A stretch of 64,000 bases of DNA from Antennarius striatus. Its lineage: Eukaryota > Chordata > Actinopteri > Lophiiformes > Antennariidae. Every line of letters begins with the position of its first letter. Within the stretch, counting starts at the first letter, position 1. The notes beneath the pieces were generated by a model, which was not told the DNA's origin, did not search any database, and worked only from the letters and a program-made list of their open reading frames with translations. The stretch lies in assembly GCF_040054535.1 (NCBI RefSeq), contig NC_090785.1, positions 8,498,501 to 8,562,500 on the forward strand, read 5' to 3'. Positions 40,201-50,998 of the stretch are shown one piece after another. The translations under genes were made by a program, and so were the position numbers.

Positions 40201-40927
40201 ATTCCCATATTCAAAATGATATTATTGTATCTGTGAAAACTATAACAGGATTAATCACTAAAAAGATCCTATTTATATTAGTAACTCCTAATCTAATAAT
40301 GATAAATACACAATTCCAAGTATTACAATAGGTTTTCAGGGAAATGGAATAAGGTAAAAGCACATTATTGATAAACTAAATAGCTTTCTACCTGTCTGCA
40401 GTATGTTGAAAGATTTTTGTACATTACTGAATTGTTTTCTATACCTGCTTTGGATATAATACGACAGATGGAAGGAACAGATGGAACAACTGATCCTGAT
40501 ACAAGATCAAATCATCATCATTACTCAGGCTGATTGTAACCTGGTCTTACTATTTATAACAAGAAGTTTGACAAGTTCAGAGAAAAAGAACTTCAACAAA
40601 CCTGCAAACAGAGCCTCCAGCTCCTCACTCTTATTGGGAACAATGTTGTTGGTGGAGGGGATGAAGGTACAGCAGGGACAGTGGATGCCCAGCTTCAGCC
40701 CAAGATTATTCTCTGATGAGGAAAAAGAGCAGGATGACTCTTGTGATCAGCTCACAAACGCTGTAAAGGACTTGTGCCTGAATCTGACCTGGATCTGACA
40801 CCCAGTCCTTGATGGTTTCTGTGACTTCCACAGAAATCCAGGATCCTTTAGCCTTCAGCTGAAGAGTACGAGAGTCGATGTAACGTTCAGTGGAGGTGCT
40901 GTCTTCATCTGGCCTCAGCAGCTGGTA

Positions 40928-41008
<81 letters not shown>

Positions 41009-42572
41009 GTAACAAGGCAGTGATGAAGCCAACACACACACGCAGAGTGTCCTGTGAGTTATTTAGAGGATTATGCCCCACTCACCTGATAGATCTCCAC
41101 CCTCTGCTCTGAGGCCCGGGCCTGTGGGTTGGGGGCTCTGAAGATCCTGAACTCCGCTTTGACCAGGGTGCTGTTGATCAGCTCAACTCCGCTGACGTCA
41201 AAGTGAACAACTCTGTAATGGGGGTTTGGGGCCACTGGCTGCACCGCGTCTGGATTAAAACAGAGTGTAAAGTATGACCAACGAGAGCTGCAGCATCTCA
41301 TGCAGCCAGAATACTCAAGTTTAAAAATCACTTCAAATTAAAAATGGGTCAGGTCTAAGGAAGAAAAGATTTTTGCTCTTATATTATATTCACAGAAAAT
41401 CGTTGTATTCACCCTGAGTGAAATGTGCCCTCCCAGTGATATATATGTGTAAGCAATCAGTAATATGACCAGAGATATAAACACTGATTAATCTTTGACT
41501 CTTCTGATGGAATCAGAAGAATCTGGTGTTTGTCTGTGAGTTATGGTTATGGTGAAGCACAAGAAACAATCCAATGCATTGCAGTTTTGCTTCTTGCTCC
41601 TGAGATAACGTTGAATCTGTTTAGATTTTTTTTTTTTTTTTTTAAAAACACACCTTGTTTTAACATATATATTAATGAGTAATAATATTCCAAATCTAAT
41701 TTTTGGGCACTCAGAGAAAATCCGTAATATTGAGACAACAAATAAAATCGACACAAACATGAAAGTGTAGCAGAAATTGTGTCGATTCAATCCGATGCCA
41801 AACCAGATTGTGAAATAAAGTGTGTCATGAGGATAAATCAATGATTCAGGTGTGATTCTGAATTCATGTTGGGTGTGGGGGTGGGGGTGGGGGTGGGGGG
41901 TGTCACAGTGAGTCCCCAAGTGTTTCATAAGAATCAAACCAACAAAGGATTATTGTTTTTACATGCAACAACATAATGGTGAACCTGAACTTAGAGGAGG
42001 TCTGCTTTCCCTTCAGCATCATGTGATTCTGGTGCTGATGCTGCTGGACTCAGAGAACCATTTGAATTAAACACTTATTTTTAAATTGAATTAAAACTCT
42101 TATTTTTGCACAAAAACTCAAGTATCATTTATTTATTTCAGATATCAAACTGACTCCTTGATCACCCTGACCATTTGATTGACGGATTTGATCCACACTC
42201 ACTCGTGTCGGTGCGGGGGGGCGTCATGTCAATCCTCTGCACCTCTTTGGCGTAATAATCCTCCTCGCTGCTCTCGCGCTCGCACGTGGACTCGGCCAGA
42301 CGCGCGCGCTCCTTCTGCAGCTCCCGCGTGCTGTTGTAGAGCAGCATGACCTCCGGGGGCACCGAGCCGGCCGGGGGGTCCTCGTCCTCGTCCTCGTCGG
42401 GGGGGCTGCGGATGCGGAGCTTGCTGAGGATCTGGCCGCGGACCGCTTCGATGCGTCGCGACTTCTGCTTGTCCAGGTTGATGGACTGACACGTGTTGAT
42501 GCCCTCCACCAGAACCACCCCGGAGGACCGGAGCAGCAGCAGCAGCAGCAGAGCCAGGCGGGGGAGCCACAT
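37251..42572 (-). CDS. Transforming growth factor beta proprotein, TGF-beta2-like isoform
   Basis: Exons in gene order: 42572-42203, 41249-41086, 40921-40789, 40712-40602, 39522-39345, 38995-38842, 37409-37251, giving 422 aa in one open frame. It encodes a secreted, latent dimeric cytokine. The protein shows a leucine-rich signal peptide; a latency peptide with [16 protein letters not shown] and the early Cys used for LTBP linkage; [10 protein letters not shown]; a furin site RKKR; and a mature domain of 114 aa (coding from 39376 down) with nine cysteines ending CKCR. The prodomain tracks TGF-beta2, and no RGD integrin motif is seen. Odd point: the mature N-terminus ([18 protein letters not shown]) is two residues longer than, and unlike, the usual ALD..YCF start, although the Cys spacing is kept. 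It could be tgfb2 itself or a further fish isoform; neighbours trmt112 and kcnk4 favour the latter, so I give no symbol. Confidence 0.9.
40035..40085 (+). repeat. LINE-like 3' tail in a TGF-beta intron
   Basis: The sequence 'cctgaagggatgaataaagt' followed by short CTACTC units resembles an L2-type LINE end, as at about 490-530. Confidence 0.35.
40928..41004. repeat. CA microsatellite abutting TGF-beta exon 3
   Basis: About 38 CA units begin six bases beyond the acceptor side of exon 3 (exon edge 40921). They lie directly in the polypyrimidine position of that acceptor when read on the minus strand. Confidence 0.9.
41873..41901 (+). repeat. G-run repeat (GGGGGT units) in TGF-beta intron 1
   Basis: Five consecutive runs of four or more G separated by single T make a classic G-quadruplex-capable tract. 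It is on the strand opposite to the gene's sense strand. Confidence 0.8.
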
Positions 42573-44059
42573 GGTCCGGGGTGGGGGGGTGGGGGGGAGA
42601 GATGGGGGCACCCGAAGGAAATCAGCTGGGGTCACGTTTGTGTGTGTACTGGAACTAAAGCAGAGGCTCAGAACCACTCATCAAGGAATGTGTGCAGTGG
42701 TTTGAACATTATAGGGTTAATCAAACCAGCGTGTCCAAAAACTTTCTGAATAAAAACACTCAAGAAAAAAAACAACAACAAAAAAAACTCCAATATTCAG
42801 TTCTGACGGGTTATTTTGGTAAATTTTCCTTGGAAAAGAACAAAAATCATTCTACTGATATGACTTTATAAACGCGTTCGAACCATCCAGCAGACAGTCT
42901 TTCATTCTTTACAGTCTAAAAGTGTGTTTTATGAAAATGGAGGAACAGAAATACCACACACTTCAAATTATATCACACCACTAGAAAATCAATCGGAGTA
43001 AACTCATCATTTTTTTGCAACCAATCGGCTTTTTTTTTTTTTTTCCAGATTCAGTCTGGTGCGCTCAGACGCTCCGTGGCTGTCCGCTGCCGTTTCCGCG
43101 TAAAGGTGAAAATATTTGAAAGAAGACTTGATCGATCAGTTGGAATCTTGTCCGCCTCCTATTTCCGTCGTCCATCCTCGGATAATTCAACAGCTTTCAG
43201 GAGAGAAGAGCTCAGCCCATGTCGCAAAAATCCTCCAAACGCAAAAGCAGAAACGCTCATCTGATGTGGAGCAGCGCGCTTCCCGTGGATCGACCTCCAC
43301 CAGAGCCATCAGAGGGCAGAAGAACTGCCCCATGCCCGCTTCACAAAATCCACTGACAGCTTAAAAAATATAGACCCGACGAGATCCTCCCATTCCCAGC
43401 TATAGGTAAACAAAACGCAGTCTGTACCAAAAGGTAGTTAAAAAAAAAAAAAAAAGGAAAAAAAAAAAGCAACTGTTGATTTATGTCGGAAAACCACGGT
43501 GGGGCTGTTATTTCTCCTCATATAAACATAAGAACACGGGAAAAGTCAGACGATATAAAAATACATGACGGAAATGAAAGAACTCCTTGTGCTGTGTATT
43601 AAAAATCACGGCAGGAAACTTTACAGTAAATTACAGCTCGAAGGGCTGAAAAAAACTGAGAGCTGCAGCCGGATGGGACTCCATGATCCTGCAGATCATT
43701 TGAGAGCCTCAGACTGAAGGGGATGGAGGCTTTGGAAGAGGGAGGGAGGCAGTGGATGTGAAAGGTGGTGGTGGTGGTGGTGGTGCTATTTCCCAACAAA
43801 GTGAAGGAAGTGTGATTTTTTTTTTTTTTTCATGCTTCAGTCATCAGATGAACACTTGGCAATTTTGTCTTGCCATAAAAAGCCTGCGCCATGCTCTCTT
43901 CGCTTTACGATGAACTAGAGAAAATAGCTCCACATTCAGGGAGATCTACACTTTAAAGAGGAATTTGAGATGAATGAGAATTTAAAGATGGTTCATGTTT
44001 TTGTTTTTTTTAACTTTTAATGATTGTTACTTAAAATATGAACAAAATCAACTCAAACA

Positions 44060-44390
44060 TAAGCACCATACATTTCTCTAGTGGCATACAGGGCGACAGC
44101 CCTCCATCAGCCTCAATCGGAGCAGTAATCCTCCTCCTCATGGAATGACACAGCCTCCTCATGTCATCCTGTAGGATGATGTCTCACTCTTCTAGCAGTC
44201 TGGAGTTGCTGTTTAGTCTGTGGTCAAACAGCAGGAGTATAGATGCGCTGGAATAACCATTCAACATCCCACCGTTTTGTCTGGACTGCCCCGTCTCCTG
44301 CATACCAACGGCACGATCCCAGTCATGTTGCCCCGGCCATGACATTCTGGCAGATGTAATTTTCTCCCCAATCTTCCTGCCTTTTTTTTT
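44060..44390 (-). pseudogene. Possible decayed Tc1/mariner-type transposase end
   Basis: Read on the minus strand with frame breaks, the peptide around LCHSMRRRITAPIEADGG resembles the ending of Tc1-like transposases (a 'V-SMPRR...AVI-AKGGHT' pattern). The match is short, with no intact frame or visible terminal repeats, so this is tentative. Confidence 0.25.
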
Positions 44391-45809
44391 TTTATAGCGT
44401 GGGTTTGTCTAACAAGGGAGTGGTCATTCAGGATTGCTTGGATAAAGATGTCTCGGCAGTTTTTCTAGAAAAAAATAATTTCAGCCAAGAGAGTATTCAG
44501 TCGAAATATCAGTGGAACAGAGGCAAACTTTATTAACTGAGAACTGTCACATATTCCAGTCCACAAGCAAATGTGAAACCAATAGGAAGATGATGTTATT
44601 TAAATTTCATGATTTACTTATTCACTTTCCTCAGGTTGAGTACTAAAATTTTTTTTAATTAAAAAAATTAAATATGAAATTTGTTGTGAGCATAAAGCTG
44701 GAAGCTTAAAAAAAAAAAAAATTAAATCTGATGAGCACCTAACCGGGTTCATAACAAAATCCACCTAACTACACCTTTAAAGCTCCATAATTAAGAGTTT
44801 AAGTCCTACAAAAACAAGTGCAAGCAGAGCAGATTGCTTTTGAACATGAAATGTGAAACACAATAGGAGCTGGGAAACCAGTGCAGACTCCACAAAGTTA
44901 CTGGTCCCACCCAAAGCAGTTTGGTCCACATTGAAACGGTGAAAGGTGGGAGTAAAATGAGTTCATTATAATCCAGCTTTCAAAATGCAGCTTCAGGCAG
45001 GATCTCAGTGGAATTTTCATCATGAGCCTCATTCATGCAGTTGGCTCTGAGGATCATCCTCACATCATGAAATCACTTTACGGCTCTCCGTTTGTTTCTA
45101 GCTTTTAAATCTAGTTCCTTTCTTTCCTCTGTTCCTCTTCAGTCTTATTTTTAATTACAACCCAGAACTTGGAGAGGACTGTTAATCTGTCAGAGGTGGT
45201 TTTTATTGCTGCTCTGCTGCCATCCCATTATACCATTATTATAGTTGCGGGTGCAGACCTATAATTGCTCTAAGTAGAAGGGAAAGGTAGGAGAGACTCG
45301 GGCTCCCTCGAGGCATCTGGTCAGGAAAACACCCCCCTTCATCATGTGTCCTGGCACGGTTTCTAAAAATGATAACAGCGGCTACCAACACAGACTCCTG
45401 TCCCAACTTGACTGCTGCACCATAGACGACCACAAGAAACACACGGAGAAATGGTTCATCCACGTGGAGCCCACCTTTTTCTTCCTTCACCCTCAGAGTA
45501 TCCTAGCAGCACTATCAGGTGTTGAGCATGTGCTTCAATGGGTGGCTTAAAACAAAGAAGAAGAAAAAGTCTTCCTCAAAACAACTCCTACCCTGCCTGA
45601 TTTTTTTTTGTCTCTTTCCTAAAAGACAAATATAGACGAGCCACCGCCACGTCATCTGGCCTGAGGCGCTTTCTTCAACCCTCAGAGAGTGAGATGGGGC
45701 TCCGAGCCGCCATCTCTCTCACGGAGCCTCAGGACTTACATTCCAGCATATGTGTAATAGAAAGAACCCCTTACTTTAAATCATAACCCAAACCATTGAA
45801 ATCAGGAGT

Positions 45810-45815
45810 TTTATT
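45810..45815 (-). terminator. trmt112: Poly(A) signal for trmt112
   Basis: A perfect AATAAA on the minus strand lies about 220 bp after the trmt112 stop codon. It is the nearest such signal and gives a reasonable 3' UTR length. Confidence 0.45.
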
Positions 45816-46037
45816 GAAAAAGAAAAATTAAATCCAAAGTTATAAAAATAAATACAGTTAAAAGTACGAGGGGTTAAACTTGGAACATTTCCACATCTTT
45901 TTCTCCATTTGCGCACATTCTACCACCCAGTAGTGGGGCCAGCTTTCTCATGGTTTTAATTTAAACCAGGAGTCCAACCTCTTCTTTCTCTGAATATCCA
46001 TGAATCATCTGAATGACAAGGTTGTGTTGGATGCCCT

Positions 46038-48547
46038 CTACACCTCGTCTTCATTCAGCAGCATGTTGGGGATTCCTCTGGAGATGGGGAACTCTCGTCC
46101 GGATTCAGGACACTGCAGGCATCCCTCCATCACCTCCACCTGTAGCACACGCAACCCGGAACCGGGAGGCCACATGAGTCCACAGATAAATGTCAGTACA
46201 GAGTAACACAGCAGATAGACAAGAGAATATGGATAGTCCCACTTCCGGACTGTTTGACTCTGGGTTGATGGTCCAGTTTGGTTTTGGCCACTAGATTCTA
46301 GTTGAAGGACATCTTAAATACCAGAACACACATTTGTTTTCCAATATTTTCAACCTAATTGTTGCCCAATCCAGGTACTGGGCTGAGAAAAAACAATTAC
46401 GATTAATCAAACACAGGTTGATAATTATCCATCAACAGGCATTTCTTATAATTATTTTGGACTTTGAGCAGAATTTTTTTCTTAAATTATACCCAGGCTT
46501 TAAACAAAACTATACCAGGCAAAGATTTTAATTTCAGGGTGGGCCAAAGTCATTCTAGCTGGTCCTTATAATTAAAGAAGTTAATGCCGTTTGCAGTCCT
46601 TTGACAGACTCCAACTATATCCCCTAAAACTGAAATGATCCTGTGGGGTAAAACCTGTACGTCTGGTTGATTTTAACACACAAGAGACATGCCTGTTACA
46701 TCAAACACCTATGACATGGTAAAGCAGAAAAACATTAAGCTAATAAAGATCTCAGGTGGAATTTAATGCTTAATGGCTGTGAAAATGTAGCTGGATCTTT
46801 GCTCTGATGACATTTACGGCTGAACAGCCTCCACACTCCACCGTGCCTGTGTAGGTCTGTGCCAGCACAAAGTAGGCAGTTGTAATTAGCCCAGACTTCA
46901 CACATGATAGTAGCCCATCAACTGTTGCCTGTGTGTGTGTGTGTGTGTGTGTTTTTTAGAAAGGAAAACAGTTATTAAGCAAAATTTAGGTGAAAGTATG
47001 TTCCCGCAATCATTTAAGGATGGACCAGATGTATAAGTGGGTGGGTTCAGGCCCTTAAGACCCCACCACTGGGCTTCCCTCCAAAACCACACGTAGACTA
47101 GAAGATTTACTGGAAGATCACAGAATCCCCTGCAATTAGAAAGTTGATGTGGATAGATAAATCAAATATTACATTAGAGTAATATGTGAATGATGGAAGT
47201 TAAATTGTGAATGAAGATATGTGAATAATCAAACTGAAGAATGACACATTCCCATTAAATGTCACTGAATTCAGTTTAGCAGTCTGATGACAGACAAGGA
47301 TAAATTTTAAGGCCCCTTTTGGTGGGGGAATGAAAAGCTTGAAATAAAACGACGTCAGCTCCTTACTTCCAGTAGCACTCTGTGTACTCTCTTGAGGAAC
47401 TCCTCGTCTTTTTCATACTGCGGCACCAGCTCACCCGGCAGGTCTTGCCGTTGTCCCAGCTGCAGAGAGAAAAAACAACCGCAAATTGTAAGGTGGATGT
47501 TACTGGGTGTTAGAAGAGATCATAACACATTCATCACTTCAAAAAGATATCACGAACAGCACAACAATTCTTCCATGATTAAATTGAGATCCCTTCTCTT
47601 CAAGTTCTTCACATATGTGACAGGATATAAGCTACCATTCATATATTTCTTTGACATGGATTAGTATACAAATCTTCTGACAGTTTGACGAACCTCCTCT
47701 GCCGCTTGGACCAGAGCGCTCCACTCCAGTTTGGGGATCATCCGGATTACAAACTGAGGGTTGAATTCAACATCATTCATTTTCACCTCAGTTGCCTGAA
47801 CAAAGAAGAGAATTGTGAGCCCTGTGGATCCTAAAACAACTTTTGTTTAGTCACAATACACTCAGGAGCGACACATCCACCTGCTGCCAGTCAGACAGTA
47901 GTTCCAACTGGTCACAGCTACAGCAGCACTGACCATTAAATACCATAATAGTCATCTATATGGTATATGTAAAAAAAAAAAAGAAGTAATCAAATGAATG
48001 ATAACCTCAGAGTGGAACAATTTTTCAAGAACCGCATAGTTTGAGTAAAATCACAATTCTGGACTAGACAGCAATGAGTATTGACCTCAACTCCATTTGA
48101 AAACCTTTAATCCAAAGGTAATGAACACATAAAACAGCATGAACATCCTCCAGGAAGAGGAAGAATACCGCTGTTATCTATGATCACACTTGTGTTACAT
48201 GTTCTAATACATATGAGGAATTATTATTATTGTATTTCAATTCTCAGTCTTAAATTTGGTCTTTTTAAAAAAAATAATACTGTGGGAAGTACAAACACAT
48301 ACAAAGTCAATGCAACCGTACGAGTGTGGTTTAAAGGTCATGTCTGGATGTATATCATGTCTGTAAACATAACAGCGCCGAACGAATCGTTTATCTGTCC
48401 TCTGATACTGATGAAGTGTAGACTCAGTATTTGTGTTCAGCAGCGCTAGCAGTTAGCATGCTGCTAGTTTACCTTGATGAGGAGCGGATACCCTTTCGTG
48501 ACTCCCTTCACTCGAGACGTCAACATGTTGTGCGTGAGCAGCTTCAT
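46038..48547 (-). CDS. trmt112: Multifunctional methyltransferase subunit TRM112-like
   Basis: Exons in gene order: 48547-48473, 47795-47694, 47459-47367, 46139-46038, giving 123 aa (human protein about 125). It matches the family from [11 protein letters not shown] at the start, through [19 protein letters not shown], to [20 protein letters not shown] and LLNEDEV at the end. TRMT112 is a small zinc-finger/alpha-beta partner that stabilises and activates methyltransferases acting on tRNA, rRNA and release factor (known partners include TRMT11, ALKBH8, BUD23, N6AMT1 and METTL5). The four exons are all in frame with canonical splice sites. All key sequence blocks are present, so the gene looks intact. 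It lies head-to-tail with atg2a and near kcnk4, as on human 11q13. Confidence 0.96.
46930..46951. repeat. Short TG microsatellite in trmt112 intron 3
   Basis: About 11 TG units. Confidence 0.85.
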
Positions 48548-50870
48548 GTTTACGACAAAGAGCCTCTGAGTCAAAGGTGTTTTTCTCGCTAATATGTGTT
48601 TACAGAACTGACTACAGTCTGTCCTTCTCGCATAAATCACGTTCTGGAGTTTACATGTGGAACGGACAAACCACTGGTACATCATTAAAAACGTTCCCCG
48701 GTGCATTAACCCTCCTGTCGTTGGTTCCCACCTCTACAGCTGTTTTTCCGCGTTCATACCCAGCGGTGCTACTTCATTAAATTCAGTCATTATGTAAGAA
48801 ATAAATTTTAGACTGTTGTCTCAAAAGAGGACATCTTCTGCGGTGACACAACAATCTGTGGAGGAACCAGTGTTTAGTGTTCATTGTGAGGCTCAGGTGA
48901 AGGTCTAACCGTCTGACTTCCTGTCCAGAAATGTGTCTGTTCTGTTGGGGCGTTCAATGTTTAAAAAAAAAAAAAATTTATTACTTGTTTCATTTTTACA
49001 TCTTTATTCTATTAAATATTTAAGTTATTCTTGTATGTAGAATATCCATCAGGAACACAACTCCAAAAGTATTTCGCATACATTCAACAAAAGGGACACA
49101 TACAGACATTTCCTGTCATATTGACTGTAAACCGTGATTTCTTTCTGCAATTTAAACCACGAATGCTGTAAAATATACCTTTTTGTATTTTAATTTTTTT
49201 TTTGTCATTTGATAATTGGTTTCTAATGTTGATTTTTTTCCAGAAACGTGACTTTTTCTACAGACCTAATTGACGTCTCCTAATGGTTTACCTCTTTGAG
49301 AGAGAACACAGTTTTTGAAGCAACACATTTTGAATTTCAACTTTTATATAAACTCATAAAGGCACTGACAACTATAGATACAGTATTTCAGTAAATAAAC
49401 TGGATTATAATTTAATGACAACTTTAAAATAGTTTGTTGATACGTAGCACACATATCAGGCTGAAACAGGGATCAGTTTTTATGATCTAATTTTTTATTT
49501 TTTGTATTAATTTTGTATAGTCTTTTTTTTTATTATACAGGTCATTCATACAGTGTGATATAGTAAATAGTAATTACACACAAGAGACGTAACAATCATC
49601 ACCTTGTCAACCTTCACAGACATGCATCGTATATGCACATTCTCATACACACACACAAATCCCTTACTTACTAAACAAAGATAAAGATTTAAAACATTAG
49701 TTAACCCCCCCTCTCCATTTTTTCATTCTCCATTGTCATCCACATCTGCTCAACCCTTGTTTTAACAAGAGTAAGACAATACTTGTTTTAACAAAATAAA
49801 AAAAAACCAAAGAAACATAAAAAAGTACAGGAAGGCAACTAGAAGTGGACAAAACTATTCTGCAGATGGGAGGTTACGTCAGATCTCAGTCTTTTTGGAA
49901 AGCAGAGACTTAAATGAGCTGCAGGTAGAAACACTAACTGACATCCTGATAGTTTACCATTAGTTACAGACAAATGAAATACAACCCTGTGAAGCTTCAA
50001 GAGGATCTATCAGATTTGGGATAAAGTTTTGATTCTTCGTGTTATCAAGAGTATCCATTGATTCAGACCTGTGCACTGGTGACGCGTAATTGAGGAAGGC
50101 ATTGCAAACTGTGAAAGGATCACTCTGGAAGAGTTATGGCACAACTGACAGCACAGAAGAAGCAAGTGTGCAAATGTGCTAACGCTGAAAACATCTGTGG
50201 GGTGTTTGCTAGAAACACGTCTGTAACACAGTCTATATTTGCATCACTGGACAACAAGTAGATCAAATGTCTTGATCACAGGTTTAAACCAAATCAGGTA
50301 AACCTTTACTCATATTAATGCAGACACATCTTATGATTAATAAGTATGGATTTCTGATATAACTTCATCCACCCCCAATCCATATGAAATAGTGCCAATT
50401 GTGTGTTGGTATCACAACTGATCAGTTTTCTATATCATTGAATGATTTCTCCTTTGCATAAACCCCAGAAGAAACTGAAACGCAAGCAAGCAGCTCAGCG
50501 CAGGGTCGACAGTCTGTGTCCATGAACTAGGTAGTCTTGATAGTGATAATGTTAGTTGGCCTGTACAGACTGTAAACTAAGCCATTTGAGGGTGATGATA
50601 TGCTTTCACAAACAGTAAGGAGAATATGCAGATGAGCGTATTTCTAAGGGGATGATATGAGGAGAATGCTGAGTTTGAAACAAAACAAATCATATTTAGT
50701 CCACTTATGAGGAAACCATATAAAAACTGGATGTCAGTGACCGCAGTGGTTGTCAATAGTTGCTTTTTTTTTGCATTGGAGCACACACTGTCTCTCATTA
50801 GACTGTACACACAGGCAAATACACATTTGCTCCCTTAGCTGAGCATTCTCAAGTCACGAGCTCCCTCTCC

Positions 50871-50962
<92 letters not shown>

Positions 50963-50998
50963 TTTTCTCTCTCACACAGACAAAAAAGAAAAAAAGCA
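48548..50998. other. Spacer between trmt112 start and atg2a stop
   Basis: It holds the trmt112 promoter, just to the right of 48,547, and the atg2a 3' UTR to its right. Several minus-strand AATAAA-like sites (plus-strand 'tttatt') lie between 48,970 and 49,540 and could end the atg2a transcript. A CA microsatellite lies at 50,877-50,956, inside the probable 3' UTR just after the atg2a stop. No other coding exon was seen. Confidence 0.45.
50877..50956. repeat. CA microsatellite just past the atg2a stop codon
   Basis: About 40 CA units lie 43 bp beyond the stop. In the transcript this would be a TG (UG) run early in the 3' UTR. Confidence 0.9.

Larger units (their letters stand above)
42573..46037. 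other. TGF-beta upstream region and trmt112 3' flank
   Basis: The first part should hold the TGF-beta 5' UTR and promoter (genes run right to left). It includes a G-rich plus strand at 42,578-42,597 and CpG-containing DNA near 43,060-43,350. A GGT run lies at about 43,767-43,787. A possible decayed transposase lies at 44,060-44,390. No coding exon of a known gene was seen. Confidence 0.4.

Noticed and set aside
42229-42570. Alternative minus-strand frame of 113 codons over the TGF-beta first exon
   Set aside because: Ala/Gly/Pro-rich shadow of a GC-rich coding exon. The TGF-beta frame has the family match.
45239-45550. Overlapping open frames on both strands upstream of the trmt112 end
   Set aside because: No family resemblance, no splice signals linking them to a gene, and low support from codon pattern.
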